Source of the DNA: Sphingomonas sp. SORGH_AS_0950
GTDB taxonomy: Bacteria > Pseudomonadota > Alphaproteobacteria > Sphingomonadales > Sphingomonadaceae
Assembly (NCBI RefSeq): GCF_030818415.1
Contig: NZ_JAUTAE010000001.1
Coordinates: 1,490,501-1,554,500, forward strand
Length of the DNA stretch: 64,000 nt
Reading direction: 5' to 3'
Below, piece by piece: positions 37,691 to 46,000 of this stretch. The notes beneath the pieces were generated by a model. It had not been told where the DNA came from. It saw nothing but the letters and a program-made list of their open reading frames with translations, and did no database searches. The translations under genes were made by a program, and so were the position numbers. How positions within the stretch are numbered: the stretch's first letter is position 1; each line of letters starts with the position of its first letter.

Positions 37691-38356
37691 ATGGCAACGC
37701 AGATGAGTACCGCCAGCGTCACCAAGGCCTATGATCGCTGGTCGCCTGTCTATGATCTGGTCTTCGGCCCCGTGTTCAAAAAGGGCCGCTCCGCCGCGAT
37801 CGTCGCGGCCGAACGCATCGGCGGCCGGATCATCGAGGTGGGCGTGGGCACCGGCATATCGCTGCCCCAATATTCGCGCGACAACCGCATCGTCGGCGTC
37901 GACCTGTCCGAGCCGATGCTCGACAAGGCGCGCGAACGGGTGGCGCGCGGCGGGCTGAGCCATGTCGAGCAGATCGCTTACGGCGATGCCGAGGCGCTGC
38001 AATTCGCCGACAACAGCTTCGACGTGGTGGTCGCGCAATATGTCATCACCGCCGTGCCGAACCCGGAAAAGGCGCTGGACGAGTTCGCGCGCATCTGCCG
38101 CCCCGGCGGCGAGATCGTCATCACGACGCGGGTGGGCGCGGGCGACGGGCTTCGCGGCACGATCGAGAAGACGCTGATGCCGATCACCAGCCGGCTGGGC
38201 TTCCGCACCGACTTCCCGTTCGAACGCTATACCGACTGGGCGGCGACGCGCGGCGATGTCGAACTGGTCGAAAGCCGCCCCCTGCCCCCGCTCGGCCATT
38301 TCTCGCTGGTCCGCTTCGCCAAGCGCCAGCCTTCCGCCCAAGGACATGCCCAATGA
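37691..38356 (+). CDS. pmtA: Phosphatidylethanolamine N-methyltransferase (PmtA type)
   Basis: The 221-residue SAM-dependent enzyme matches the Rhodobacter/Sphingomonas PmtA type. KAYDRWSPVYDLVFGPVF lies at the N-terminus, IIEVGVGTGISLP is SAM motif I near 50-62, and GVDLSEPMLDKARERV, FDVVVAQYVITAVPNPEKAL and RICRPGGEIVI follow. It methylates phosphatidylethanolamine to phosphatidylcholine at the inner membrane. An ATG 12 bases later is an alternative start. It overlaps the next gene as ATGA, so that partner is likely to act in the same lipid pathway. Confidence 0.9.
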   Translation: MATQMSTASVTKAYDRWSPVYDLVFGPVFKKGRSAAIVAAERIGGRIIEVGVGTGISLPQYSRDNRIVGVDLSEPMLDKARERVARGGLSHVEQIAYGDAEALQFADNSFDVVVAQYVITAVPNPEKALDEFARICRPGGEIVITTRVGAGDGLRGTIEKTLMPITSRLGFRTDFPFERYTDWAATRGDVELVESRPLPPLGHFSLVRFAKRQPSAQGHAQ

Positions 38357-38976
38357 CTGGTTTTCGCGCGCAACTCGCCGAACAGCGGTGGGACGATCAT
38401 CGCTATTATCATCACAGCCTGGTCAATCAGAGCCTGCACTTCGTCAGCGCCTGCACCTTCCTGACGGCCTATGTGCTGCTGTTCATCGATCCGGCGGTCG
38501 CCAGCCTCCTCGCCTGGGGCGTGGCGATGACCAGCCGCCAGGCCGGGCACTTCTTCTTCGAGCCCAAGGGCTATGACCATGTGAACAAGGCGACGCACGA
38601 GCATAAGGAAGAGATCAAGGTCGGCTACAACCTCGTCCGCAAATATGTGCTGATGGGCATCTGGGGCGCGATCCCGCTGGTGCTGCTGGTCCAGCCGACC
38701 TTGTTCGGGGCGCTCGACTATCCGGACGGCTTCATGGGCTATCTGCGCCATGTCGGCATCGGCTGGCTGGGCCTGGGCGTCAGCGCGATCGTGGTGCGCG
38801 TCCTTCAGCTCTGGGTGAAGCGCGACCTGGAGACCGGCCTCGTCTGGGCGACCAAGATCGTCACCGACCCGTTCAACGACTTCAAGATGTACAAGAGCGC
38901 CCCCCGCCGCCTGATGAAGGGCGAGCGGATGGATCATCACGATGTCGATGATTTCGAGGATCTGAAGGCGGCGTAA
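38353..38976 (+). CDS. Membrane protein with DUF962/Mpo1-like motifs
   Basis: The 207-residue protein has several membrane helices (for example residues 28-48 and 105-125). Two His-rich patterns stand out: WDDHRYYHHSLVNQSLHF at the start and SRQAGHFFFEPKGYDH near residue 70. The second resembles the QFIGH..FE motif of DUF962/Mpo1 proteins, iron-dependent dioxygenases that act on 2-hydroxy fatty acids in sphingolipid breakdown in yeast. Translational coupling to pmtA suggests a lipid substrate. The family link is my reading of motifs and is only moderate. Confidence 0.65.
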   Translation: MTGFRAQLAEQRWDDHRYYHHSLVNQSLHFVSACTFLTAYVLLFIDPAVASLLAWGVAMTSRQAGHFFFEPKGYDHVNKATHEHKEEIKVGYNLVRKYVLMGIWGAIPLVLLVQPTLFGALDYPDGFMGYLRHVGIGWLGLGVSAIVVRVLQLWVKRDLETGLVWATKIVTDPFNDFKMYKSAPRRLMKGERMDHHDVDDFEDLKAA

Positions 38977-39059
38977 GGTCTGCCGGTGGTTTGACGGACA
39001 GGGCAGCGGTTCGAGAAGGACCGCCGCCCCCTTTTATATTCCAGCCTCTCGTCTGGCCG

Positions 39060-39165
39060 CTCCCCTCCCGCAAGCGGGAGGGGATGGGGGAGGGCAAGGC
39101 GTCTCACAGAGACCATCGCTTGCGGCCCTGCCCTCCCCAAACCCCTCCCGCCTGCGGGAGGGGCT
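39060..39165. repeat. Intergenic hairpin repeat, family R1 (copy d)
   Basis: CCCCTCCCGCAAGCGGGAGG, the small hairpin GTCTCACAGAGAC, and a second palindrome CCCCTCCCGCCTGCGGGAGG lie in the 204-bp convergent gap. They could terminate both the Mpo1-like and the aminotransferase genes. Confidence 0.8.
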
Positions 39166-39180
39166 TAAGAAGTGGGGGCT

Positions 39181-40857
39181 TTACCTTCCCCGCCCCAACC
39201 GCACCGCCAGCGACTCCTTCAGGATCCTCCGCCGGATCGCCTTGTTCGCCGCCTTCAACTCCTTCGGTGCCTCGGGCGAGGTCCACCACCAGCCATCGTC
39301 ACGCATCTGTTGTCCCGCTGCAACGAAGCGGTCGCAAATCTCGGCGAACAGGGTGTCGTCGATGTCCAGGCTGAAGATCAGCCGCCCGGTCCCGACCCAG
39401 CTCAATGCCAGTCCTTGCGCCCGGAGATAATATTGCAGCATCCAGTTATAGGGCGAGGCGACCGAATAGAGGATGGTCCAGATCGTCTGGACATGCGCGA
39501 CCGACAGGGGCAGCCCCGCCGCCGCCATCGCTGCGTTGAACATCGCGGCGCGCGCATTCCACCGCTCGTCCAGCCCGTCATAGAGCGCGGCCACCTCGGG
39601 CGTTTCCAGCCGCCGCAGGAAGGCGTTCATCGCCCCCATCACCATGGGATGCGAATTGAAGGTGCCGCGCGCAAAGCAGATGTCGACCGGGCGATCCTCC
39701 CGCCACCGCTTCATCAGATGCGCCGGGCCGCACAGCACGCCGACCGGCAACCCGCCGCCCAGCGTCTTGCCATAGGTGATGAGGTCTGGCTTCACCCCGA
39801 AATATTCGGGCATCCCGCCTTTGGCCAGGCGGAAGCCCATGAAGACCTCGTCGAAGATCAGGACGATGCCGTTCGCCCGGCACACATCCGCCAGCCGGTG
39901 CAGCCAGTCGCGATAGGCCGCCATGTCCGCCCCCGCCTTGCGCCCGCCATCGACCAGTTGCCCGTCGGACGGCGCCGAGCCATTGGGGTGCATCGCCTGG
40001 AGCGGATTGACCAGCACGCAGGCAATGTCCTTGCGCGTGGCGAGGACCTTCAGCGTCCGCTCGGACATGTCGGCCAGCGTCAGCGTGCGGTCGGCGGGCA
40101 CGGGGTTGCCAATGCCGGGCTGAACATCGCCCCACCAGCCATGATAGGCCCCGGCGAACCGCACCAGGCGCGGACGGCGGGTGTGATAGCGCGCCAGCCG
40201 CACCGCCTGCATCACCGCCTCGGTGCCGGACATGTGGAAGGACACCTCGTCCATCCCCGTCAGGACTGTCAGCCGACGGACATTGTCGGCGACGACCGGG
40301 TGGAACGACCCCAGCACCCCGCCCAGATCGGCGACGGTCGCCGCCCCCTCGGCCATGGTCCGTTTGTAGAAGTCGTTGCCGAACAAATTGACCCCGTAGG
40401 AGCCGGTCAGGTCGATCAGCCTGTTGCCGTCCAGATCGACCAGGATCGGCCCCTCCGACCGCTGGTAGAAGGCCCCGGTCGCCAGCGTCGTGCGGACCTT
40501 CTCGCGAAACTGGAACGGCACGCGGTACGCGCCGGTGAATTGCAGGTCGGACAGGCCGGGCCGCGTCTCGCGGGTCAGCGCCAGCGTCTGCGCATAACGC
40601 TGCGCGAACAAGGCGCCCAGCCGCTCAAAGCCTGCGCGCCGCTGCCCGACCACCGCATCGGGGGCGCCATCGACCCGGAAGACGCGATCCTCGCCATAGC
40701 TGTAGAACGGGATCTGCCCCGCGATCCGCTTGGCCATGCGGACATGGCCGCCCAGTCCGGGATGCTTGGCGCGCGACAGGGTCAGGCGGCGATGCCCTTT
40801 CGTCAGGGCGACCGCACCGGCGGAGACGGCCATCAGGCCAGTGAGAATCGGGTTCAT
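39181..40857 (-). CDS. Class III PLP aminotransferase (HemL-like) with N-terminal extension
   Basis: The 558-residue protein has an aminotransferase class III domain from about residue 125. SGTEAVMQAVRLARYHT is near 205-221, AYHGWW follows, LIFDEVFMGFR near 320, and the PLP-binding Lys sits in DLITYGKTLGGGLPVG near 345. It is about 125 residues longer than HemL at the N-terminus. That extension starts with a weakly hydrophobic segment (MNPILTGLMAVSAGAVALTK) that may anchor it to the membrane. A true hemL should lie elsewhere. Its start is 38 bp from the divergent psd gene. The substrate is unknown; a lipid or polyketide amine donor role is possible. Confidence 0.85.
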   Translation of the reverse strand: MNPILTGLMAVSAGAVALTKGHRRLTLSRAKHPGLGGHVRMAKRIAGQIPFYSYGEDRVFRVDGAPDAVVGQRRAGFERLGALFAQRYAQTLALTRETRPGLSDLQFTGAYRVPFQFREKVRTTLATGAFYQRSEGPILVDLDGNRLIDLTGSYGVNLFGNDFYKRTMAEGAATVADLGGVLGSFHPVVADNVRRLTVLTGMDEVSFHMSGTEAVMQAVRLARYHTRRPRLVRFAGAYHGWWGDVQPGIGNPVPADRTLTLADMSERTLKVLATRKDIACVLVNPLQAMHPNGSAPSDGQLVDGGRKAGADMAAYRDWLHRLADVCRANGIVLIFDEVFMGFRLAKGGMPEYFGVKPDLITYGKTLGGGLPVGVLCGPAHLMKRWREDRPVDICFARGTFNSHPMVMGAMNAFLRRLETPEVAALYDGLDERWNARAAMFNAAMAAAGLPLSVAHVQTIWTILYSVASPYNWMLQYYLRAQGLALSWVGTGRLIFSLDIDDTLFAEICDRFVAAGQQMRDDGWWWTSPEAPKELKAANKAIRRRILKESLAVRLGRGR

Positions 40858-40895
40858 GCGGCCTTTGACCGCGTGCCCATGACGGAGGCATGACA

Positions 40896-41756
40896 ATGCG
40901 CGGACCCATCATGCGGTTCTTTCTGAACGAGGACATCAATTTCCTCGTCACCAACCGCCTGCCGCGCCGGTTCGCGACCAAGCTGGTCGGCCGAATCGCA
41001 CGGATCGAGCATCCGCTGATCGCCCGGCCCTGCCTGGCCCTGTGGAAATTCTTCGCGGGCGTGGACCTGTCGGACGCGCGGACGACGCGGTTCCGGTCGT
41101 TGCGCGACGGCTTCGTCCGTCCCTTGCGCGACGGCGCCCGCCCGTTCGACGGCGATCCCGATGCGATCGCATCCCCCTGCGACGCGCTGGTCGGCGCGCA
41201 TGGCGAAATCGCGGACGATCGACTCTATCAGGTAAAGGGCTTTCCCTATCGGCTGGGCGACCTGATCCCCGCCCCCGAACTGGTCGAGCGGTTCCGCAAC
41301 GGATCGTTCGTCACATTGCGGCTGACGGCGGGCATGTATCACCGTTTCCACGCGCCGACCGACATTGCGGTCGAGGGCGTGACCTATCTCTCGGGCGATT
41401 GCTGGAACGTCAACCCGATCGCGCTCCGGCGGGTCGAGCGGCTCTTCTGTCGCAACGAACGCGCGGTGATCGAGGCGCGGACCCTGGTGTCGGGCCAGCC
41501 GCTGCTGATCGTGCCGGTCGCGGCGATCCTGGTGGCGAGCATCCGGCTCCATTGCCTCGACACCGAACGCACCCTGCGCGAGCATGGCCCCGGCCGCCGC
41601 GCCTGCACCGCGCGGATCGGCAGGGGCGAGGAGATGGGCTGGTTCGAGCATGGCTCGACCATCATCCTGTTCCTGCCTCGGGGCATGCGATTGCTCGACA
41701 CGCTGACGGAGGGACAGGCCATCCGTGCGGGTGAGGCGATCGGCCGCACGGCGTGA
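40896..41756 (+). CDS. psd: Phosphatidylserine decarboxylase
   Basis: Psd makes phosphatidylethanolamine from phosphatidylserine. The 286-residue protein shows SLRDGFVRPLRDGARPFDG, DALVGAHGEI, YHRFHAPTD near residue 150, and the autocleavage site EHGSTI near residue 250, where the Ser becomes the pyruvoyl group. The usual GST is preceded by His instead of Leu/Phe-Gly. The ATG was chosen because GGAGG lies 7 bases upstream; another ATG sits two codons before it. It diverges from the aminotransferase. Confidence 0.92.
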   Translation: MRGPIMRFFLNEDINFLVTNRLPRRFATKLVGRIARIEHPLIARPCLALWKFFAGVDLSDARTTRFRSLRDGFVRPLRDGARPFDGDPDAIASPCDALVGAHGEIADDRLYQVKGFPYRLGDLIPAPELVERFRNGSFVTLRLTAGMYHRFHAPTDIAVEGVTYLSGDCWNVNPIALRRVERLFCRNERAVIEARTLVSGQPLLIVPVAAILVASIRLHCLDTERTLREHGPGRRACTARIGRGEEMGWFEHGSTIILFLPRGMRLLDTLTEGQAIRAGEAIGRTA

Positions 41757-41784
41757 TCGCTCGCGCGGCTCTCCCGAACGCCGG

Positions 41785-42201
41785 TCACTGGCTGTCGTTC
41801 TCGTCGCGCAGGGCCCGTCCGGCGATCGTGATCTCGCCGACGAAACAGGCGAGCCCCGCCACCGCGAACAGCAGGCCGCCGCCAAAGAAGAAGAACAGCA
41901 GGGAGGCATGACCCGATTCGCGCAGCGTCCCCAGGAACAGCGTGATTGCCGAGCAACAGGTCATCGCGCCCGCCGCCGCCGTCATCGTGACCGCGATGTC
42001 GAGGATCTTCGAGCGCAGGCGCAACCGGCGCATCTCGAAGCTCTTGGCCCGTCCGTCGCGCTTGAGCGCCTGGATCCGGTCGCTGATCCGCCCCAGCCGG
42101 GTGGCGAACACGTTGAGCAACGATCCCACGGCGGTCAGCAGAAAGATCGGCGTCAGCGCCAGTTGAATGACATGGGCGGCCGCGTTCAAGGGTTCGGTCA
42201 T
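41785..42201 (-). CDS. DUF2721 membrane protein
   Basis: The 138-residue protein has three to four membrane helices. The family-like core is PIFLLTAVGSLLNVFATRLGRISDRIQAL, then LRSKILDIAVTMTAAAGAMTCCSAITLFLG. DUF2721 proteins have no assigned function. It is convergent with psd (28-bp gap) and may read from the same divergent region as the small secreted protein gene. The start was chosen at MTEPLN, where similarity begins. Confidence 0.8.
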   Translation of the reverse strand: MTEPLNAAAHVIQLALTPIFLLTAVGSLLNVFATRLGRISDRIQALKRDGRAKSFEMRRLRLRSKILDIAVTMTAAAGAMTCCSAITLFLGTLRESGHASLLFFFFGGGLLFAVAGLACFVGEITIAGRALRDENDSQ

Positions 42202-42276
42202 ATCGGGTCCATTCTCCACCGATCCCCGATCGATCAAGCCGCCGCGATGTTCCCCGCCATGTCCCCGGCACCGCCC

Positions 42277-42290
42277 TGACATATTTGTCA
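42277..42290. promoter_or_regulatory. TGACA-N4-TGTCA palindrome in a divergent promoter region
   Basis: The exact dyad lies between the DUF2721 gene and the small secreted-protein gene, about 60 bases before the latter's ATG. It could be an operator for an unidentified regulator. Confidence 0.3.
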
Positions 42291-42348
42291 TGGAACAGGC
42301 GATCGGTCCCGATACTTGGAAGGCGATCGAATAACCCAGGAGGATGTC

Positions 42349-42546
42349 ATGCGGATCGCCCTAATCGCCCTTGCCGGTGCCACGCTGCTCGCCAGCCCGG
42401 TCTATGCCAAGGGCTGTATCCGCGGCGCGGTGGCGGGCGGTGTCGCGGGCCATATGGTCGGAAAGGGGCATGGCGTCGCCGGGGCAGCGGCGGGCTGCGC
42501 GCTGGCGCACCATCATTATGCCAAGAAGGCCAAGAAGCAGAAATAA
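42349..42546 (+). CDS. Small exported glycine-zipper-like protein
   Basis: The 65-residue protein has a signal peptide (ALIALAGATLLASPVYA) followed by a Gly/Ala-rich segment (GAVAGGVAGHMVGKGHGVAG) typical of glycine-zipper membrane inserts. It ends in a His/Lys-rich tail. AGGAGGA precedes the ATG. A strong terminator follows, so it is a monocistronic gene. The role is unknown. Confidence 0.8.
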   Translation: MRIALIALAGATLLASPVYAKGCIRGAVAGGVAGHMVGKGHGVAGAAAGCALAHHHYAKKAKKQK

Positions 42547-42569
42547 GCCGGTCGGCCTGTCCGGCAGCG

Positions 42570-42598
42570 GAGCCGCAGCCCCCGGTTGCGGCTCTTTT
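42570..42598 (+). terminator. Rho-independent terminator of the small exported protein
   Basis: GAGCCGCA and TGCGGCTC form an 8-bp GC-rich stem around a 9-base loop and are followed by TTTT, starting 24 bases after the stop. Confidence 0.85.
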
Positions 42599-42640
42599 CC
42601 ATGCCCGGCAGGGATGGCCAAGGCATTGGAAAATCTGACA

Positions 42641-42717
42641 TGGTGACCCCGACTGGATTCGAACCAGTGGCCCTCAGATTAGGAATCTGATGCTCTATCC
42701 TGCTGAGCTACGGGGCC
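42641..42717 (-). tRNA. tRNA-Arg (anticodon CCT)
   Basis: On the minus strand the arms fold as a standard cloverleaf. Acceptor GGCCCCG pairs with CGGGGTC. The D-arm is GCTC/GAGC. The anticodon stem TCAGA/TCTGA holds the loop TTCCTAA, giving anticodon CCT (reads AGG). The T-arm ACTGG/CCAGT holds TTCGAAT. The 3' CCA is encoded. This Arg tRNA is a common integration site for mobile elements, but no integrase is seen next to it. Confidence 0.97.
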
Positions 42718-42788
42718 CCATGCGGGCGCGGTGATACAGGGGACGCGGGGTCCGGTCCAGAGCGTTTGCCGCGCCCCATGCGCGCCGG

Positions 42789-43220
42789 TCAGTTGGTCAG
42801 CTTGGGCGGCAGCACCGGGAAGGGCAAGGGCGCGACGGGCACGCCCTCCTCGACCAGCGCCTTGGCCTCGGCAAGGCTGGCCTGGCCATGTATCTGGGCG
42901 ACGGGCGCCTCGCCGTCATGCATCGCACGGGCCCGGTCGGCAAAGGCGGTGCCGACCCAGGTCGACTTCTCCAGCATCCTGGCCTGTTCTCCGGCCAGAT
43001 GGCGGAGCGCGGCCTTGATCGCCTCGGGCGACGGGGCGTCGGGGCGGCTATTGCCCTTGGCCGCGATCTGCGGCGCCATCACCGCCTTTTCGATGTCGCG
43101 GTCACCGCATATCGGGCATTCGATCCGCCCGCTTTCGCGCTGTTCGGCATAGGCGCCGGACGAGGCGAACCACGCCTCGAACACATGCGCCTGGCCGCAG
43201 CGCAGGTCGAAGACGATCAT
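42789..43220 (-). CDS. DUF1178 zinc-ribbon-like protein
   Basis: The 143-residue protein begins IVFDLRCGQAHVFEAWFAS and has a CPICGD knuckle followed by KAVMAPQIA, which matches DUF1178. A second pair of cysteines is absent, so metal binding is uncertain. Its ATG overlaps the stop of the nitrilase gene as ATGA. Function unknown. The gene order grxC-nitrilase-DUF1178 is a compact operon. Confidence 0.88.
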   Translation of the reverse strand: MIVFDLRCGQAHVFEAWFASSGAYAEQRESGRIECPICGDRDIEKAVMAPQIAAKGNSRPDAPSPEAIKAALRHLAGEQARMLEKSTWVGTAFADRARAMHDGEAPVAQIHGQASLAEAKALVEEGVPVAPLPFPVLPPKLTN

Positions 43221-44041
43221 GCCCCGGCCACCGGCGGAATGGCACGACGATGGCGGATGGCGGGCAGCCGCGCGCGCACCGCCTCTACCTGCGCGGGGTC
43301 GATCGCAGCCACGCCCAGCCCCGCCGCCTCGCCCATGTCGAGCAGCACCTCGCCCCAGGGCCCGACGACCAGCGAATGGCCATAGGTCGCGCGGCCGTCC
43401 TGATGCTTGCCGGTCTGCGCGGCGGCGACCAGATGCACGCCCGCCTCGATCGCCCGCGCGCGCAACAGCACATGCCAGTGCGCCGCGCCGGTCGGCCGGG
43501 TGAAGGCGGCGGGCACCGACAGGATCGTCGCCCCCGCCTCGGTCAGCGCGGCGAACAGCGCGGGGAAGCGCAGGTCGTAGCAGATGGCGAGGCCCAGCCG
43601 CCCGACCGGCGTGTCGACCACCACCGCCTGCTCGCCGGGCGCGTAGGAGGCGGATTCGCGCCAGCTCTCGCCGCTGGGCAGGTCGACGTCGAACAGATGC
43701 ATCTTGTCGTAGCGGGCCCGGATCGCGCCCGCATCGTCGATGACATAGCCGCGATTGGCGAGCCGCCCGTCCGCTCCGCGCACCGCCAGCGAACCCAGAT
43801 GGACCCAAAGCCCATGCGCCGCCGCCGCTGCCCGGACGCGCGCCAGCACCGGATCGTCCGCCTCGACCACCAGATGCCCGGCCGCCCGCGCACGGTCGCG
43901 GTCGATCAGCCCGGACATTTCGGGGGTGAACACCATGGTGCAGCCGCGCGCCGCCGCCTCGGCGATCGCCTGTTCCAGCACGGCCGCATTGGCGGCGGGG
44001 TCGATCCCTGCCGTCATCTGCAGGACGGCGATGTCGGTCAT
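43217..44041 (-). CDS. Carbon-nitrogen hydrolase (Nit1/nitrilase superfamily)
   Basis: The 274-residue enzyme has the Glu-Lys-Cys triad: Glu in VFTPEMSG, Lys in RYDKMHLFD near residue 115, and Cys in LGLAICYDLRFP near 151. The tail motif TYGHSLVVGPWG is typical of the Nit1 group, which removes deaminated glutathione. Linkage to grxC (ATGA overlap) fits a glutathione-repair role. Substrate assignment is inferred from family and context. Confidence 0.9.
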   Translation of the reverse strand: MTDIAVLQMTAGIDPAANAAVLEQAIAEAAARGCTMVFTPEMSGLIDRDRARAAGHLVVEADDPVLARVRAAAAAHGLWVHLGSLAVRGADGRLANRGYVIDDAGAIRARYDKMHLFDVDLPSGESWRESASYAPGEQAVVVDTPVGRLGLAICYDLRFPALFAALTEAGATILSVPAAFTRPTGAAHWHVLLRARAIEAGVHLVAAAQTGKHQDGRATYGHSLVVGPWGEVLLDMGEAAGLGVAAIDPAQVEAVRARLPAIRHRRAIPPVAGA

Positions 44042-44295
44042 GCCGACAGCAGCGGGTCGAGCCCTCCCCGCTTGTCGAGCGCGGCCAGATCGTCCGATCC
44101 GCCGATATGCTGGCCGTCGATGAAGACCTGCGGCACGGTGGTCCGCCCCCCTGCGCGCTCGATCATCTCGGCGCGCTGCGGCCCGCCCATGGTGATGTCA
44201 TATTCCTGGGGCTCGACGCCCTTGGAGGCGAGCAGCGCCTTGGCCCGGGTGCAATAGGGGCAGAACGCCTTGGTGTAGATTTCGACCTTTGCCAT
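44038..44295 (-). CDS. grxC: Glutaredoxin 3
   Basis: The 85-residue thiol-disulfide oxidoreductase has the active site CPYC near residues 12-15 (KAFCPYCTRAKALL) and the cis-Pro segment TTVPQVFIDGQHIGG. It uses glutathione to reduce proteins. It lies 31 bp after comF on the same strand and couples to the nitrilase gene. A G-rich ribosome site directly precedes the ATG. Confidence 0.96.
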   Translation of the reverse strand: MAKVEIYTKAFCPYCTRAKALLASKGVEPQEYDITMGGPQRAEMIERAGGRTTVPQVFIDGQHIGGSDDLAALDKRGGLDPLLSA

Positions 44296-44326
44296 CCCCC
44301 TCAGGTGTGGCGCGCGGGCCCTATTG

Positions 44327-45088
44327 TCAATCGTCCGCCCCCTCGACCACCCGCGCCCAGCACAGGATCGCCACCGAAGCCGCCCCCGCCGCCAGCAGCG
44401 CGCGGACGCACGCCCCCGTCGTCGCGCCGGTGGTATAGACATCGTCGACCAGCACCACCCGCCGCCCCGCGACCCGCGCCGGATCGGGCACGCGAAAGGC
44501 CGAGGCCATCGCCGCCCGCCGCTGCCGGGGTGACAGGCCGCGCAGCAACGGGGTCGCCCTGACCCGCACCAGCCCGTCGCGCAGCATCGGCACGCCCGTC
44601 CGCCGCGACAGGCTGGCGCCGATCAATACCGCCTGGTTGAAGCCGCGCCGCCACAGCCGCCAGCGATGCAGCGGCACCGGCACCAGCAGCTCGGCCCCTT
44701 CCGGCATCCGCCGCGCCATCGGCCCGGCCATCGTCTCGGCCACGCCGATCCGCCCGCCATGTTTCAGCCGGATCGGCAATTCGCGGGCGATCGGGCCATA
44801 GGCGACCGCCGCATGGATCCCCGCATGGACCGGTGGCGAGGCGAAGCACGTCGCACAGCGCGCCTCCCGCCCCGCTTCCGGCACGATCGGCAGCCCGCAA
44901 CTCGCGCATCCCATATCATCCAGAAAGCGCAACTGGCCCCAGCAGCCCGCGCAGAAGCGATGATCCGCCTCGACCGGCTCGCCGCAGCCGGGACAGCGCG
45001 GCGGCAAGGCCCAATCGGCGACGCGGCGGACCAGCGAGCCGGCCAGCCTGTACGCCGCCCGCCCCGCCGCAAATCCCGGCCGCGTCAT
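44327..45088 (-). CDS. ComF-family phosphoribosyltransferase-like protein
   Basis: The 253-residue ComF protein has paired zinc-ribbon cysteines near the start (CPGCGE, FCAGCWG, CASCG, CATC). The PRT fold follows: VPVPLHRWRLWRRGFNQA and the PRPP-loop VVLVDDVYTTGATTGA near residues 215-230. ComF proteins support DNA uptake in competent bacteria. The ATG was chosen just before the cysteine region. It leads the comF-grxC-nitrilase-DUF1178 set. Confidence 0.92.
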   Translation of the reverse strand: MTRPGFAAGRAAYRLAGSLVRRVADWALPPRCPGCGEPVEADHRFCAGCWGQLRFLDDMGCASCGLPIVPEAGREARCATCFASPPVHAGIHAAVAYGPIARELPIRLKHGGRIGVAETMAGPMARRMPEGAELLVPVPLHRWRLWRRGFNQAVLIGASLSRRTGVPMLRDGLVRVRATPLLRGLSPRQRRAAMASAFRVPDPARVAGRRVVLVDDVYTTGATTGACVRALLAAGAASVAILCWARVVEGADD

Positions 45089-45146
45089 GTCCCCCGCCCC
45101 ATGATCCGACTTGTCCCCGATCGGTTGAGCGCGCACAAGCGCGACC

Positions 45147-45992
45147 GTGACCCCCACCACCATCTTCGACCGTAGCGCCCGCCGCCACCGCCGCGACCGC
45201 GCCCAGCCCGATTATGCCGCGCACGACTTTCTGCGCGCCGCGATGCTCGACGGGCTGGCGGAGCGGCTGGATGCGGTGACGCGGCCGTTCCGCGACGTTC
45301 TGGACCTGGGCTGTTTCGACGGGGGCTTTCCCGTTCCGCCGGGCGCGCATGTGGCGCGGCTGGACCCCGGTTTCGCCTTTGCCCGCGCGGCGGGGGGCGT
45401 GCAGGCGGACGAGGATCGGCTGCCCTTCGCCGATCGCAGCTTCGACCTGGTGGTCAGCGCGGGCGTGCTCGACCAGATCGACGATCTGCCCGGCGTGCTG
45501 ACGCTGATCCGGCGGGTGCTGCGCCCCGACGGGCTGTTCCTGGGGGCGTTTGTCGGCGGCGGCTCGCTGCCCCGGCTTCGCGCGGCGCTGCGCGTGGCGG
45601 AGGCGGAGCGGCCGGTGGCGCGGCTCCACCCGCAGGTCGATGTCCGCTCGGCGGGCGATCTGCTGATGCGCGCCGGGTTCACCTTGCCGGTCGCGGATAT
45701 CGAGACGCTGGAGGTGCGCTACCGCGATTTCGGGCGGCTGCTGGGCGATCTGCGCGGCATGGCGGCAAGCAACCTGCTGGCCGAGCGGCGGCCGATCGGG
45801 CGGACCGCCCTGGCCTCTGCCGCCGCCGCCTTTGCCGACATGGCCGACGAGGACGGCCGAACCAGCGAGCAGTTCAGCCTGATCTTCCTGACCGGCTGGG
45901 CCCCCGATCCGTCGCAGCCCGTACCCGCCAAGCGGGGCAGCGCGACCGCATCGCTGGCCGATGCGCTGAAGGCCAAGCCCCCGGCCGAATAA
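45147..45992 (+). CDS. SAM-dependent methyltransferase (NDUFAF5/BioC-like)
   Basis: The 281-residue enzyme starts with IFDRSARRHRRDRA, a signature of the NDUFAF5 group (complex I assembly in mitochondria). SAM motif I is VLDLGCFDGGFP near residues 50-60, and FDLVVSAGVLDQIDDLPGVL is next. The start codon is GTG, without a strong ribosome site. It may hydroxylate or methylate a protein partner; family membership is clear and the target is not. Confidence 0.85.
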   Translation: MTPTTIFDRSARRHRRDRAQPDYAAHDFLRAAMLDGLAERLDAVTRPFRDVLDLGCFDGGFPVPPGAHVARLDPGFAFARAAGGVQADEDRLPFADRSFDLVVSAGVLDQIDDLPGVLTLIRRVLRPDGLFLGAFVGGGSLPRLRAALRVAEAERPVARLHPQVDVRSAGDLLMRAGFTLPVADIETLEVRYRDFGRLLGDLRGMAASNLLAERRPIGRTALASAAAAFADMADEDGRTSEQFSLIFLTGWAPDPSQPVPAKRGSATASLADALKAKPPAE

Positions 45993-46000
45993 GCCAGGTC

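Noticed and set aside
42641..42717. tRNA-Arg considered as an integration site of a genomic island
   Set aside because: No integrase, att duplication or change in base composition is seen on either side.
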